DNA of 64,000 bases, taken from Galbibacter orientalis DSM 19592. GTDB lineage: Bacteria > Bacteroidota > Bacteroidia > Flavobacteriales > Flavobacteriaceae. Location of the stretch: NCBI RefSeq assembly GCF_000260115.1, contig NZ_JH651379.1, forward strand, positions 3,746,240 through 3,810,239. Reading direction: 5' to 3'. Positions 44,216 to 51,745 of the stretch are shown here, one piece after another. A program made the translations under genes and the position numbers. The notes under the pieces were generated by a model. That model made no database searches. It was not told where the DNA came from and saw only the letters and a list, made by a program, of their open reading frames with translations. Position 1 is the first letter of the stretch. Each line of letters opens with the position of its first letter.

Positions 44216-45409
44216 TTATTTTAATACTTCCTGAACTTTATCTGCTGCTTCTTTAAACTCAATAGCCGATTGAACAGCCAATCCAGAGTTGTCTATAAGC
44301 TCTTTAGCTATATCTGCATTTGTTCCTTGCAAACGTACAATAATTGGAACTTTAATTGAATCTCCCATATTTTTATAGGCATCTACAATTCCTTGTGCAA
44401 CACGGTCGCAACGTACAATTCCTCCAAATATATTTACCAAGATAGCTTTTACATTTGGATCTTTTAAAATCATTCTAAAAGCAATCTCCACTCTTTTAGC
44501 ATCTGCAGTACCTCCAACATCTAAAAAGTTTGCAGGTTCTCCTCCAGCCATTTTAATTAAATCCATGGTAGCCATTGCTAAACCAGCTCCGTTAACCATA
44601 CAACCAACGTTTCCGTCAAGGTTTACAAAGTTAAGACCAGCTTCTTTTGCTTCAACTTCAATTGGATCTTCCTCTCTTAGATCGCGCATTGCTTCATAAT
44701 CTTTATGACGGTATAAAGCATTGTCATCTATAGATACTTTAGCATCTACAGCCATAATTTTATCATCTGAAGTTTTCAATACAGGATTGATTTCAAATAA
44801 AGAAGAATCAGAAGCTTCGTAAGCTTTATAAAGTGCTGTAACAAATTTTGTCATTTCTTTAAAAGCAGTACCGCTTAAACCTAAGTTAAAAGCAATTCTT
44901 CTAGCTTGGAAAGGCAATAATCCAGTTGCAGGATCTATTTCCTCATGAAATATTAAGTGCGGTGTTTTATCTGCTACCTCTTCAATATCCATTCCTCCTT
45001 CAGTAGAATACATAATCATATTCTTCCCTTTGCTTCTATCTAACAATACAGACATATAAAACTCAGAAGTTTCACTGTCTCCTGGGTAATAAACATCTTC
45101 AGCTACCAATACTTGGTGAACTCTTTTACCCTCTTTAGAAGTTTGAGGTGTAACCAAGTCCATTCCAATAATATTTCCAGCTATTTCTTCTACTTCTTTA
45201 AGGTTTTTAGCAAGCTTAACTCCACCACCTTTTCCACGTCCACCGGCATGAACCTGTGCTTTTATTACGTGCCATCCGGTTCCCGTTTCTTCAGTTAATT
45301 GTTTTGCAGCAGCTACAGCCTCTTCAGGATTCTGAGCTACAATACCACGCTGAATGCGTACTCCAAAACTTGCTAATATTTCTTTTCCTTGATATTCGTG
45401 TAAATTCAT
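44216..45409 (-). CDS. sucC: Succinyl-CoA synthetase (ADP-forming) beta subunit
   Basis: 397 residues, TCA-cycle enzyme that couples succinyl-CoA cleavage to nucleoside triphosphate formation together with SucD. ATP-grasp domain: MNLHEYQGKEIL, KAQVHAGGRGKGGGVKLAKN, FEINPVLKT; C-terminal CoA-ligase part: VGCMVNGAGLAMATMDLIKMAGGEPANFLDVGG and NIFGGIVRCDRVAQGI, then VRLQGTNA. The length equals that of other bacterial SucC proteins. sucD is not adjacent, which is usual in this phylum. A well-formed promoter lies at 45439-45470. Confidence 0.97.
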   Translation of the reverse strand: MNLHEYQGKEILASFGVRIQRGIVAQNPEEAVAAAKQLTEETGTGWHVIKAQVHAGGRGKGGGVKLAKNLKEVEEIAGNIIGMDLVTPQTSKEGKRVHQVLVAEDVYYPGDSETSEFYMSVLLDRSKGKNMIMYSTEGGMDIEEVADKTPHLIFHEEIDPATGLLPFQARRIAFNLGLSGTAFKEMTKFVTALYKAYEASDSSLFEINPVLKTSDDKIMAVDAKVSIDDNALYRHKDYEAMRDLREEDPIEVEAKEAGLNFVNLDGNVGCMVNGAGLAMATMDLIKMAGGEPANFLDVGGTADAKRVEIAFRMILKDPNVKAILVNIFGGIVRCDRVAQGIVDAYKNMGDSIKVPIIVRLQGTNADIAKELIDNSGLAVQSAIEFKEAADKVQEVLK

Positions 45410-45438
45410 AACGATACGTTGTATAATTTAAAGCTGAA

Positions 45439-45470
45439 CAAAAGTAACAAATGGAGTTTAATAAACCCAA
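45439..45470 (-). promoter_or_regulatory. Promoter of sucC
   Basis: Minus strand: TTG (45468-45470), 21 bp, TACTTTTG (45439-45446), an exact TAnnTTTG box, giving a leader of about 25 nt. Confidence 0.62.
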
Positions 45471-45506
45471 TCTAGAATTATTTTTTTGGGCAAGCATACA
45501 AATCTA

Positions 45507-45600
45507 CTACCTCGAGGCAAGCCCACAAGGTATTCTAAGGAAATAAATTTAAATCATTTCGACGCAGAGCGTCTGGGAATTAGACCCTCTATGAGAGATT
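45507..45600 (+). repeat. Dispersed intergenic repeat, copy A
   Basis: 94 bp. The CTACCTCGAGGCAAGCC module partly pairs with the following AAGGTA, then come TTTCGACGCAGA, GTCTGGGAA and a terminal CCCTCTATGAGAG hairpin-like part. It lies between the LON-domain gene and sucC, and shares order and orientation with the copies at 47753, 50969 and 60190. It lacks the roughly 25-bp middle segment of the longer copies. Confidence 0.75.
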
Positions 45601-45647
45601 AATAACAAATAGCAACTCAAAAACATTCAGGAATAACATAAAACTCC

Positions 45648-46277
45648 TTAAAATTTTAAAGGGTCTAAGTTTTTAAAATGCCCATTCATTTGAATTAGTT
45701 TTCTTGTATCGTTAACTTGATTTAATATAGGGAGTACTTTTAATAAATGTGCTTTTATAAATTGAACACGTTCCCACTCACTCACTATTTCTAATAGCTG
45801 ATATTCTTCTCCTATACTCATCCCTATTTTATGGGCAAACAAAAAACTATTAAAAGTTTCTATCTGAATATTGTGTGCAGAAACACCAATAATTGCATAT
45901 AATTGCTTAATTAAAGCTATTACTTCAGAATATTCTTCGAGCGTACTATCATCTTTATTTTCAAAAAATTGAACTTCGCCTCCCGCATATAATTTATTAG
46001 GAATTGGATTAAAGAATTTATCTACTTTAAAAGTCCTAATCCCTTTACATAGAATATCCATGCTTCCGTTATCATAGTTTTTTACAATCTCTTCTAACTT
46101 CACTTCTGTACCATAACTTAATTTCCCTTCCAAAAAAGTGGGAATTCCAAAGTTTAAACCTCTTCGTTTACAATCGTTTATTAATTGTTTATAGCGTTCT
46201 TCAAATATGTGTAATGGAAGTACCTCCGTAGGAAAAACAACAATTTGAAGCGGAAACAGCGGAATAATTCTATTCAT
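45648..46277 (-). CDS. LON substrate-binding-domain protein
   Basis: 209 residues from the ATG at 46277 (a GTG three codons upstream is less likely). It contains only the N-terminal substrate-binding domain of Lon protease (MNRIIPLFPLQIVVFPTEVLPLHIFEERYKQLI, GTEVKLEEI, IRTFKVDKF) and its helical tail. The AAA+ ATPase and Ser-Lys protease parts are absent, so it is not a protease itself. Such stand-alone LON proteins may bind unfolded proteins. It is monocistronic and divergent from lysA. Confidence 0.9.
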   Translation of the reverse strand: MNRIIPLFPLQIVVFPTEVLPLHIFEERYKQLINDCKRRGLNFGIPTFLEGKLSYGTEVKLEEIVKNYDNGSMDILCKGIRTFKVDKFFNPIPNKLYAGGEVQFFENKDDSTLEEYSEVIALIKQLYAIIGVSAHNIQIETFNSFLFAHKIGMSIGEEYQLLEIVSEWERVQFIKAHLLKVLPILNQVNDTRKLIQMNGHFKNLDPLKF

Positions 46278-46448
46278 AACAGACACGTTCTTGTAAGTTT
46301 ATAATTATAGTTCTAAAAGGCAAAAATGCTTTTTAGCGACAGCTATTTCTTAAATTTACAAAAAATACTTTTTAAATTTTAGAAATCACCAACCTTATGT
46401 TATAAATGTAACATTGTGTTTTATTTTTATATATTTAATAAAATTTAT

Positions 46449-46478
46449 TTTGAATACGAATCTACTTTTCTAATTTTG
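46449..46478 (+). promoter_or_regulatory. Promoter of lysA
   Basis: TTTG (46449-46452), 18 bp, TAATTTTG (46471-46478). Both boxes match the Bacteroidota consensus. The ATG follows 21 bp after the -7 box, so the leader is very short. Confidence 0.7.
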
Positions 46479-46499
46479 CCTTCTAATATATAATGTAGT

Positions 46500-47741
46500 A
46501 TGAACAATAGCGACCTTTTAAATGTAGCCAAAGAATTTGGCAGTCCGGTATACGTATACGACTCAGAAAAAATAACATCTCAATACCAAAGGCTTACTTC
46601 TGCTTTTAAGAATGTAAAGAATTTAAAACTAAATTATGCCGTAAAAGCGCTATCTAATGTGGCTATTCTTAAGCTTATGAATTCTTTAGGAAGTGGTTTA
46701 GATACTGTTTCCTTACAAGAAGTACAATTAGGTTTAATGGCAGATTTTAAGCCAGAAGACATCATTTTTACCCCTAATGGAGTTTCTTTAGAAGAAATTG
46801 AAGAAGTTGCCAAGTTGGGAGTTCAAATAAATATTGACAATCTTTCAATTCTAGAACAATTTGGAGCTCGAAATCCAAAAATTCCTGTTTGTATTAGAAT
46901 CAATCCGCATGTTATGGCTGGTGGGAATTCTAATATTTCTGTAGGACATATCGATTCTAAATTCGGAATTAGTATCCACCAAATTCCGCATATTCTAAGA
47001 ATTGTAGAAAATACTGGGATGCGAGTAAACGGTATCCATATGCATACGGGAAGCGATATTTTAGATATTGAAGTCTTCCTGTATGCTTCTGAAATTTTAT
47101 TTGAAACTGCTAAAAATTTCCACGATTTAGAATTTATAGATTTTGGAAGTGGTTTTAAAGTTCCTTATAAAGAAGGCGACATTGAAACTAATGTAGAGGA
47201 ATTAGGGAAAAAACTTACAAAACGCTTTAATGCTTTTTGTAAAGAATTTGGTCGCGACTTAACATTAGCTTTTGAGCCAGGTAAGTTTTTAGTAAGTGAA
47301 GCTGGTTTCTTTTTAGCAAAAGTAAATGTAGTTAAACAAACCACATCTACTGTTTTTGCAGGAATAGACTCTGGTTTTAACCACTTAATCCGACCAATGT
47401 TGTACAATTCTTACCACAGAATTTACAATATCTCAAATCCGAAAGGGAAAGAGCGCTTCTACTCTATTGTAGGTTATATTTGCGAAACAGACACTTTTGG
47501 AAGTAACAGACGCATTAACGAAATATCTGAAGGAGATATTCTTTGTTTCAAAAATGCTGGAGCTTATTGCTTCTCTATGGCTAGTAATTACAACTCTAGA
47601 TTTAGACCGCCAGAAGTATTATGGCATCAAGGGAAAGCTCATTTAATAAGAAAAGGAGAAACTTTTAACGACCTTATAAACAATCTTGTGGAGCCAGACA
47701 TCCCTGAGATAAATAAAAAAGAACTCGTAAAAGAGGCATAA
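46500..47741 (+). CDS. lysA: Diaminopimelate decarboxylase
   Basis: 413 residues, PLP enzyme for the last step of lysine synthesis. Fold type III: the PLP lysine is in LNYAVKALSN, the domain continues with SGLDTVSLQEV and GHIDSKFGIS (substrate loop), GIHMHTGSDI, DFGSGFKVPY, EPGKFLVSEAG, and the C-terminal barrel has YICETDTFGSNR (with the Cys-Glu of the active site) and NAGAYCFSMASNYN. The length is normal. It has its own promoter and terminator. A dispersed repeat lies between the stop codon and the terminator hairpin. Confidence 0.96.
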   Translation: MNNSDLLNVAKEFGSPVYVYDSEKITSQYQRLTSAFKNVKNLKLNYAVKALSNVAILKLMNSLGSGLDTVSLQEVQLGLMADFKPEDIIFTPNGVSLEEIEEVAKLGVQINIDNLSILEQFGARNPKIPVCIRINPHVMAGGNSNISVGHIDSKFGISIHQIPHILRIVENTGMRVNGIHMHTGSDILDIEVFLYASEILFETAKNFHDLEFIDFGSGFKVPYKEGDIETNVEELGKKLTKRFNAFCKEFGRDLTLAFEPGKFLVSEAGFFLAKVNVVKQTTSTVFAGIDSGFNHLIRPMLYNSYHRIYNISNPKGKERFYSIVGYICETDTFGSNRRINEISEGDILCFKNAGAYCFSMASNYNSRFRPPEVLWHQGKAHLIRKGETFNDLINNLVEPDIPEINKKELVKEA

Positions 47742-47752
47742 AATAGTAAAAA

Positions 47753-47844
47753 CTACCTCTGGAGAAGCCCCAAGGTATTCAAAAAATAATTTAAACGTAT
47801 TTCTACGCAGAGCGTTAGAGAAACAAACCCTCTAAAAAGGGATT
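47753..47844 (+). repeat. Dispersed intergenic repeat, copy B
   Basis: 92 bp, the most diverged copy: CTACCTCTGGAGAAGCC, CAAGGTATTC, CTACGCAGAGCG, CCCTCTAAAAAGGGATT. It lies in the 3' leader of lysA, between stop and terminator. It lacks the same middle segment as copy A. Confidence 0.7.
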
Positions 47845-47845
47845 A

Positions 47846-47874
47846 AAGCTCGGCAAAATTTGCCGAGCTTTTTT
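47846..47874 (+). terminator. Terminator of lysA
   Basis: Palindrome AAGCTCGGCAAA/TTTGCCGAGCTT with a T-run. Confidence 0.85.
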
Positions 47875-47985
47875 GCTGAATATATTAACACTCTTCTACA
47901 TTGATATTTTGCTATATTTACTCTTCCTGAATTAACCCAACCATAAACGCTTGTAGTAAAGTGTTTATTTGGAGGTTTTAAGCTA

Positions 47986-48017
47986 TTTGCCTACGTTACC
48001 AAGGTTTGGTATATTTA
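47986..48017 (+). promoter_or_regulatory. Candidate promoter of parDE
   Basis: TTTG (47986-47989), 20 bp, TATATTTA (48010-48017, 7 of 8 matches). The ATG follows 19 bp later. An AT-rich palindromic stretch around the -7 box could be the ParD operator. Confidence 0.5.
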
Positions 48018-48036
48018 TATAAATTTATAGTCAAAA

Positions 48037-48279
48037 ATGGGGAAAAACACATCAATATCGCTTGGAAATCATTTTGAGGATTTTATCAGAGAAGAAGTGA
48101 ATTCTGGTAGGTATGGTTCAGCTAGCGAAGTTATTCGTTCCGCATTACGCTTGTTAGAACATGAAGAAAAAAAAGAAAGAGAATTGATTAAGGCTCTCGA
48201 AGTTGGGGAAAGCAGCGAATTTGTTGAAAATTTTGACGCAAAACAAAATCTAACTGAATTACATCGCCAACACTCATGA
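48037..48279 (+). CDS. parD: ParD-type antitoxin (ribbon-helix-helix)
   Basis: 80 residues. The N-terminal ribbon-helix-helix (TSISLGNHFEDFIREEVNSGRYGSASEVIRSALRLLEHEE) binds the operon promoter, and the acidic, less ordered C-terminus (GESSEFVENFDAKQNL) would wrap the toxin. The stop overlaps the toxin ATG by 4 nt (ATGA), the usual coupling of parDE pairs. Typically autoregulates the pair. Confidence 0.92.
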   Translation: MGKNTSISLGNHFEDFIREEVNSGRYGSASEVIRSALRLLEHEEKKERELIKALEVGESSEFVENFDAKQNLTELHRQHS

Positions 48280-48578
48280 GTAAAAACAAGTATCGAATAA
48301 GTAAACAAGCGATTGATGACTTAAATGATATTTGGGTATATACTTTTCATAAATGGTCTAAAGAACAAGCCGACAGATATTACGAACTAATAATTGGAGA
48401 GATTGATTTTATAGCAGATAATTACTTGAATGGTAAGTCCGCAGAACAAACTCGAAAAAACTATCGAATAGCGAAAATCAAATCGCATCTTATTTTTTAC
48501 AGAAAAGTCGAAAGTGAGATTGTTGAAATCGTTAGAATTTTACATCAGAGAATGGATATTAAAAAACGACTGAAATAA
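48276..48578 (+). CDS. parE: ParE/RelE-superfamily toxin
   Basis: 100 residues of the ParE fold: YRISKQAIDDLNDIWVYTFHKWSKEQADRYYELI, then RKNYRIAKIKSHLIFYRKVESEIVEIVRILHQRMDI. The terminal VRILHQRMD is a ParE signature. ParE toxins poison DNA gyrase, while related RelE toxins cut mRNA. The ParD-type partner favours ParE. It sits in core chromosome between lysA and a thioredoxin-like gene. Confidence 0.92.
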   Translation: MSKNKYRISKQAIDDLNDIWVYTFHKWSKEQADRYYELIIGEIDFIADNYLNGKSAEQTRKNYRIAKIKSHLIFYRKVESEIVEIVRILHQRMDIKKRLK

Positions 48579-48702
48579 AAAATTACTCACAATAATACTA
48601 TAAGTAATTGCTTGTTCTTGCATACTTTTGAAAATTCTAACTAATTTTCACGAAAAGAAATCTCAGCTAAGCACAACATATAGCCTCTTAAAAAACAAAA
48701 AC

Positions 48703-49218
48703 ATGAAACAATATATATTTATCCTTTTCACTTTTTTATTTACAATAACTACACAAGCCCAAGAAATTGAATGGCTAACGTGGAGTGAAGCCATAGAAAA
48801 GGTAAACACGGATAAAAATCCGAAAAAGCTTTTTGTAGATGTCTATACCGATTGGTGTGGATGGTGTAAAAAAATGGATAAAGACACCTTTAACAATCCA
48901 AAAGTAGCCAAATATATGCAGGAGAATTTTTATATGATAAAAATGGATGCTGAAGGAAAGGAAGCTATTGTTTACAAAAACAAAACCTTTAAATATATTC
49001 CACAAGGAAACCGCGGTTACCATGAGTTGGCCGCCGCTTTGTTGCAAGGGAAATTGAGTTTCCCAACCGTTATTTTTTTAAATGAAAATGAAGAAATTCT
49101 TTCTCCAGTTCCTGGATATCAAAAACCAGATGGGTTTTTAATGATTGCTAAATATTTTGGAGATGATATTTATAAAGATAAAAGTTGGAAAGAATATGAC
49201 GATAGTAATAAAAGCTAA
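48703..49218 (+). CDS. Exported thioredoxin-fold protein (CGWC)
   Basis: 171 residues from the ATG at 48703, which starts a signal peptide (MKQYIFILFTFLFTITTQAQ). Thioredoxin fold: KLFVDVYTDWCGWCKKMDKDTF carries the CxxC active site, FPTVIFLNENEEI has the cis-Pro. It resembles the thioredoxin_7/DUF255-type periplasmic proteins that reduce disulfides or help cytochrome maturation. It is alone on its transcript, with 105 bp to the next gene. The partner is unknown. Confidence 0.88.
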   Translation: MKQYIFILFTFLFTITTQAQEIEWLTWSEAIEKVNTDKNPKKLFVDVYTDWCGWCKKMDKDTFNNPKVAKYMQENFYMIKMDAEGKEAIVYKNKTFKYIPQGNRGYHELAAALLQGKLSFPTVIFLNENEEILSPVPGYQKPDGFLMIAKYFGDDIYKDKSWKEYDDSNKS

Positions 49219-49323
49219 CCCAAACACCAAACTATGAATTGTCCATTAACAAACTTGAAAATCAACCGATATGATAGTAAAAGACGTTACATCTCCCCCT
49301 TGAAATACAATAAATATTAACAG

Positions 49324-50499
49324 ATGAAACTTTTAATCAAGCTATTTATTTTTTCAATAATTACTTTCTTTTTTACTTCATGTAAAGAAAAAAAGGATGA
49401 TCAAATAAAAAAAGTAACTATTGAGAATGTTAGTCCTATTAGCCCTATGGAAAGGGTTTTGGAAGCTAACAATCCGCTTTTAAAAAGAGTTCTTGACAGT
49501 GCTGCTGATTATGAAGTACAAATTATGTTTACTGAAATTAAAAGGAACCATAACAACGTTACTTTTAAAGATTATAAATTCCATGTAAACGATTCCAATT
49601 ATTTTTATCCTGCAAGCTCAGTAAAATTACCAATAGCTGTTTTAGCACTAGAAAAACTTAATAAAGACAAGCGTTTTACTATAAATACTCCTTTTTATAT
49701 AGAGGGAGATTCGGTGGAGACAACTTTTAAAGATGAAATAAATAAAATATTTGCGGTTAGCGATAATGAAGCCTATAACCGACTATTTGAATATTTAGGA
49801 AAAGATTATATCAACAAAACTCTCAAAGAAAAAGGATTAACAAGCGTTCAAATAAATCATCGTTTAGCTACCGACAATGCCTATGAAATTGAGAATAAAC
49901 CGCTTATTTTCATCACAAAAGATACCCTTACAGAAATTGTAGGAAGTATAAATACCCCCATTGACACTCTAAAAATTGAAAATTTAAAGAAAGGAAAAGG
50001 TTATATGGAAAACGATTCCATTATAAATGAGCCTATGGATTTTTGCTTAAAAAATTATCTTCCTGTAAGTACACTTCATAACATTATGAAACGTATTATT
50101 TTTCCAGAGAATTTTTCTCCTGAAGAGCAGTTTAATTTAGCTACATCTGACAGAGAATTCCTTTTAAAATCTATGTCTACACTACCAAAAAATCAAGGTT
50201 ATGACTCAGAAGAATATCACGATAGTTACGTGAAATTCTTTATGTATGGAGATAAAAAAGAAGACATTCCAGACTCTCTAAAAATATATAATAAAGTTGG
50301 ATTTGCATATGGTTATCTTACCGATTGCTCTTATATACACGATACAAAAAACAACATTGAATTTATTATTACCGCCACCATTCATGTAAATAAAAATCAA
50401 ATTTACAACGATGGTATTTATGAATACGATAAAGTTGGCATCCCTTTTCTAGCTGAATTAGGACGTCAATTTTATAAAACTCAAACATTAACTAACTAA
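49324..50499 (+). CDS. Class A beta-lactamase-like serine hydrolase, lipoprotein
   Basis: 391 residues with lipobox FFFTSC. Penicillin-binding/class A beta-lactamase fold: YPASSVKLP provides the Ser-x-x-Lys motif, VSDNEAYN the Ser-Asp-Asn motif, and NKVGFAYG stands where Lys-Thr/Ser-Gly is expected. It is longer than true class A enzymes (about 290), with an insertion between the SDN and KxG motifs (KDTLTEIVGS to SDREFLL). The omega-loop ExxLN motif is not obvious. It could be an unusual beta-lactamase, a DD-peptidase or another hydrolase. It is followed after 8 bp by an exported VOC protein, so they probably form an operon. Confidence 0.82.
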   Translation: MKLLIKLFIFSIITFFFTSCKEKKDDQIKKVTIENVSPISPMERVLEANNPLLKRVLDSAADYEVQIMFTEIKRNHNNVTFKDYKFHVNDSNYFYPASSVKLPIAVLALEKLNKDKRFTINTPFYIEGDSVETTFKDEINKIFAVSDNEAYNRLFEYLGKDYINKTLKEKGLTSVQINHRLATDNAYEIENKPLIFITKDTLTEIVGSINTPIDTLKIENLKKGKGYMENDSIINEPMDFCLKNYLPVSTLHNIMKRIIFPENFSPEEQFNLATSDREFLLKSMSTLPKNQGYDSEEYHDSYVKFFMYGDKKEDIPDSLKIYNKVGFAYGYLTDCSYIHDTKNNIEFIITATIHVNKNQIYNDGIYEYDKVGIPFLAELGRQFYKTQTLTN

Positions 50500-50507
50500 C
50501 AACCAAA

Positions 50508-50960
50508 ATGAAAACTACAAAAACATTTTTATTATTTATTACAATTTTATTTTTTATGAATACAAAAGCAGCTGCTCAAGAATTTGAATTAACCTTCGAC
50601 CACAATGCTATTTTAGTTAAAGACCTTACCGAAAGTTCCAATTTTTATTTAAACATTATTGGACTTAAAGAAATTGAAAACAAAACTGAAAAATCGCATA
50701 TTCGCTGGTTTTCTTTAGGCGGAAACTCTTCACTTCATGTTATTGAAGATAAAAACCATAAAGTACCAGACGTAAAAGGGCTTCATTTTGCCTTACACAC
50801 TAAAAATTTAGATGCTTTTATAGAACATTTAAAAGAAAATAATATCTATTTTGAAAATTGGCCTGGCGAAGCAAATACAACCAATACACGTCCAGATGGG
50901 GTTAGACAAGTTTATTTAAAAGACCCAAATGGATATTGGATTGAAGTTAATGAGAACTAA
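50508..50960 (+). CDS. Exported VOC/glyoxalase-fold protein
   Basis: 150 residues. A signal peptide (MKTTKTFLLFITILFFMNTKAAAQ) precedes one VOC module pair: FDHNAILVKDLTESSNFYLNIIGL (first metal His), SLHVIED, GLHFALHTKNLDAFIEHLKEN (second His) and VYLKDPNGYWIEVNEN (metal Glu). It is like glyoxalase I or dioxygenase-fold proteins, but secretion is unusual for the family, since methylglyoxal detoxification is cytosolic. It directly follows the beta-lactamase-like gene, so the two may act on the same extracytoplasmic compound. Confidence 0.85.
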   Translation: MKTTKTFLLFITILFFMNTKAAAQEFELTFDHNAILVKDLTESSNFYLNIIGLKEIENKTEKSHIRWFSLGGNSSLHVIEDKNHKVPDVKGLHFALHTKNLDAFIEHLKENNIYFENWPGEANTTNTRPDGVRQVYLKDPNGYWIEVNEN

Positions 50961-50968
50961 AAAATCAA

Positions 50969-51086
50969 CTCCCTCGAGGCAAGCCTACGAGGTATTCAAA
51001 GGAAAAATAATTTAACACATCTCGACGTAGAACACTTCGATATACTCAGAACAAGCTCTGGGAAATAAAACCCTCAACGAGGGATT
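50969..51086 (+). repeat. Dispersed intergenic repeat, copy C
   Basis: 118 bp, long form: CTCCCTCGAGGCAAGCC paired with ACGAGG, CTCGACGTAGAACACTTCG, a middle segment ATATACTCAGAACA, GCTCTGGGAA, and a terminal hairpin CCCTC-AAC-GAGGG. It ends 5 bp before the NudK-type start codon, so it forms the 5' leader of that gene. Confidence 0.8.
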
Positions 51087-51091
51087 TGAAA

Positions 51092-51673
51092 ATGAAGAAC
51101 AATCAAATAAAAATAGAAAAAGAAAGCATTCTTTCGGATAATTGGTACCTGTTAAAAAAAATTGATTTTCAGTTTAAAAACAAAAAAGGCGAATGGGAAA
51201 AAGTTAGTAGAGAGGTATACGACCGTGGAAATGGAGCTGCTATTTTACTATACAATCCCGAGACAAAAAATATTGTTTTAACTAGACAATTTAGAATGCC
51301 AACTTATTTAAATGGTAATGAAAGCGGGATGATGATTGAAGTTCCTGCTGGAATTATTGAAAATGAAGACCCCGAAATATCTATCATCAGAGAAACCGAC
51401 GAAGAGACTGGATATAAAATTTCTGAAGTACAAAAAGTGTTCGAAATATATCCATCTCCTGGTGCTGTTACAGAAAAGTTACACCTCTACATTGGAAAAT
51501 ACAACGCCAATATGAAAGCACATGAAGGCGGCGGACTCGATAGCGAACATGAGGATATTGAAGTTTTTGAAACCTCTTTTACAGATGCAGAAAGCATGGT
51601 AAAGAATGGTGAAATAAAAGATGCAAAGACCATTATGTTAATTCAATACGCTAGACTACATGGTATTATATAA
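51092..51673 (+). CDS. nudK: NudK-type Nudix hydrolase (GDP-mannose pyrophosphatase-like)
   Basis: 193 residues from the ATG at 51092. Hydrolyses nucleoside-diphosphate sugars. The Nudix box spans GIIENEDPEISIIRETDEETGY, with REXXEE as RETDEE. The NudK/ADP-ribose pyrophosphatase-like frame is visible: EVYDRGNGAAILLYNPETKN, VLTRQFRMPTY, EVPAGII, EIYPSPGAVTEKLHLYIGKY and GGGLDSEHEDIEVFE. The resemblance to E. coli NudK continues to the tail (GEIKDAKTIMLIQY). A Bacteroidota repeat hairpin lies right in front of the start codon, so translation may be affected by it. Confidence 0.9.
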   Translation: MKNNQIKIEKESILSDNWYLLKKIDFQFKNKKGEWEKVSREVYDRGNGAAILLYNPETKNIVLTRQFRMPTYLNGNESGMMIEVPAGIIENEDPEISIIRETDEETGYKISEVQKVFEIYPSPGAVTEKLHLYIGKYNANMKAHEGGGLDSEHEDIEVFETSFTDAESMVKNGEIKDAKTIMLIQYARLHGII

Positions 51674-51676
51674 AAA

Positions 51677-51707
51677 AAGCATTGTTAGCAGGAACTAACA
51701 ATGCTTT
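51677..51707. terminator. Terminator between nudK and the DUF3472-type gene
   Basis: AAGCATTGTTAG / CTAACAATGCTT hairpin with an A-run on the left, able to serve both convergent genes. Confidence 0.8.
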
Positions 51708-51745
51708 AACAACAAACTAACTATCAATTTAACAAATTGAAATTT

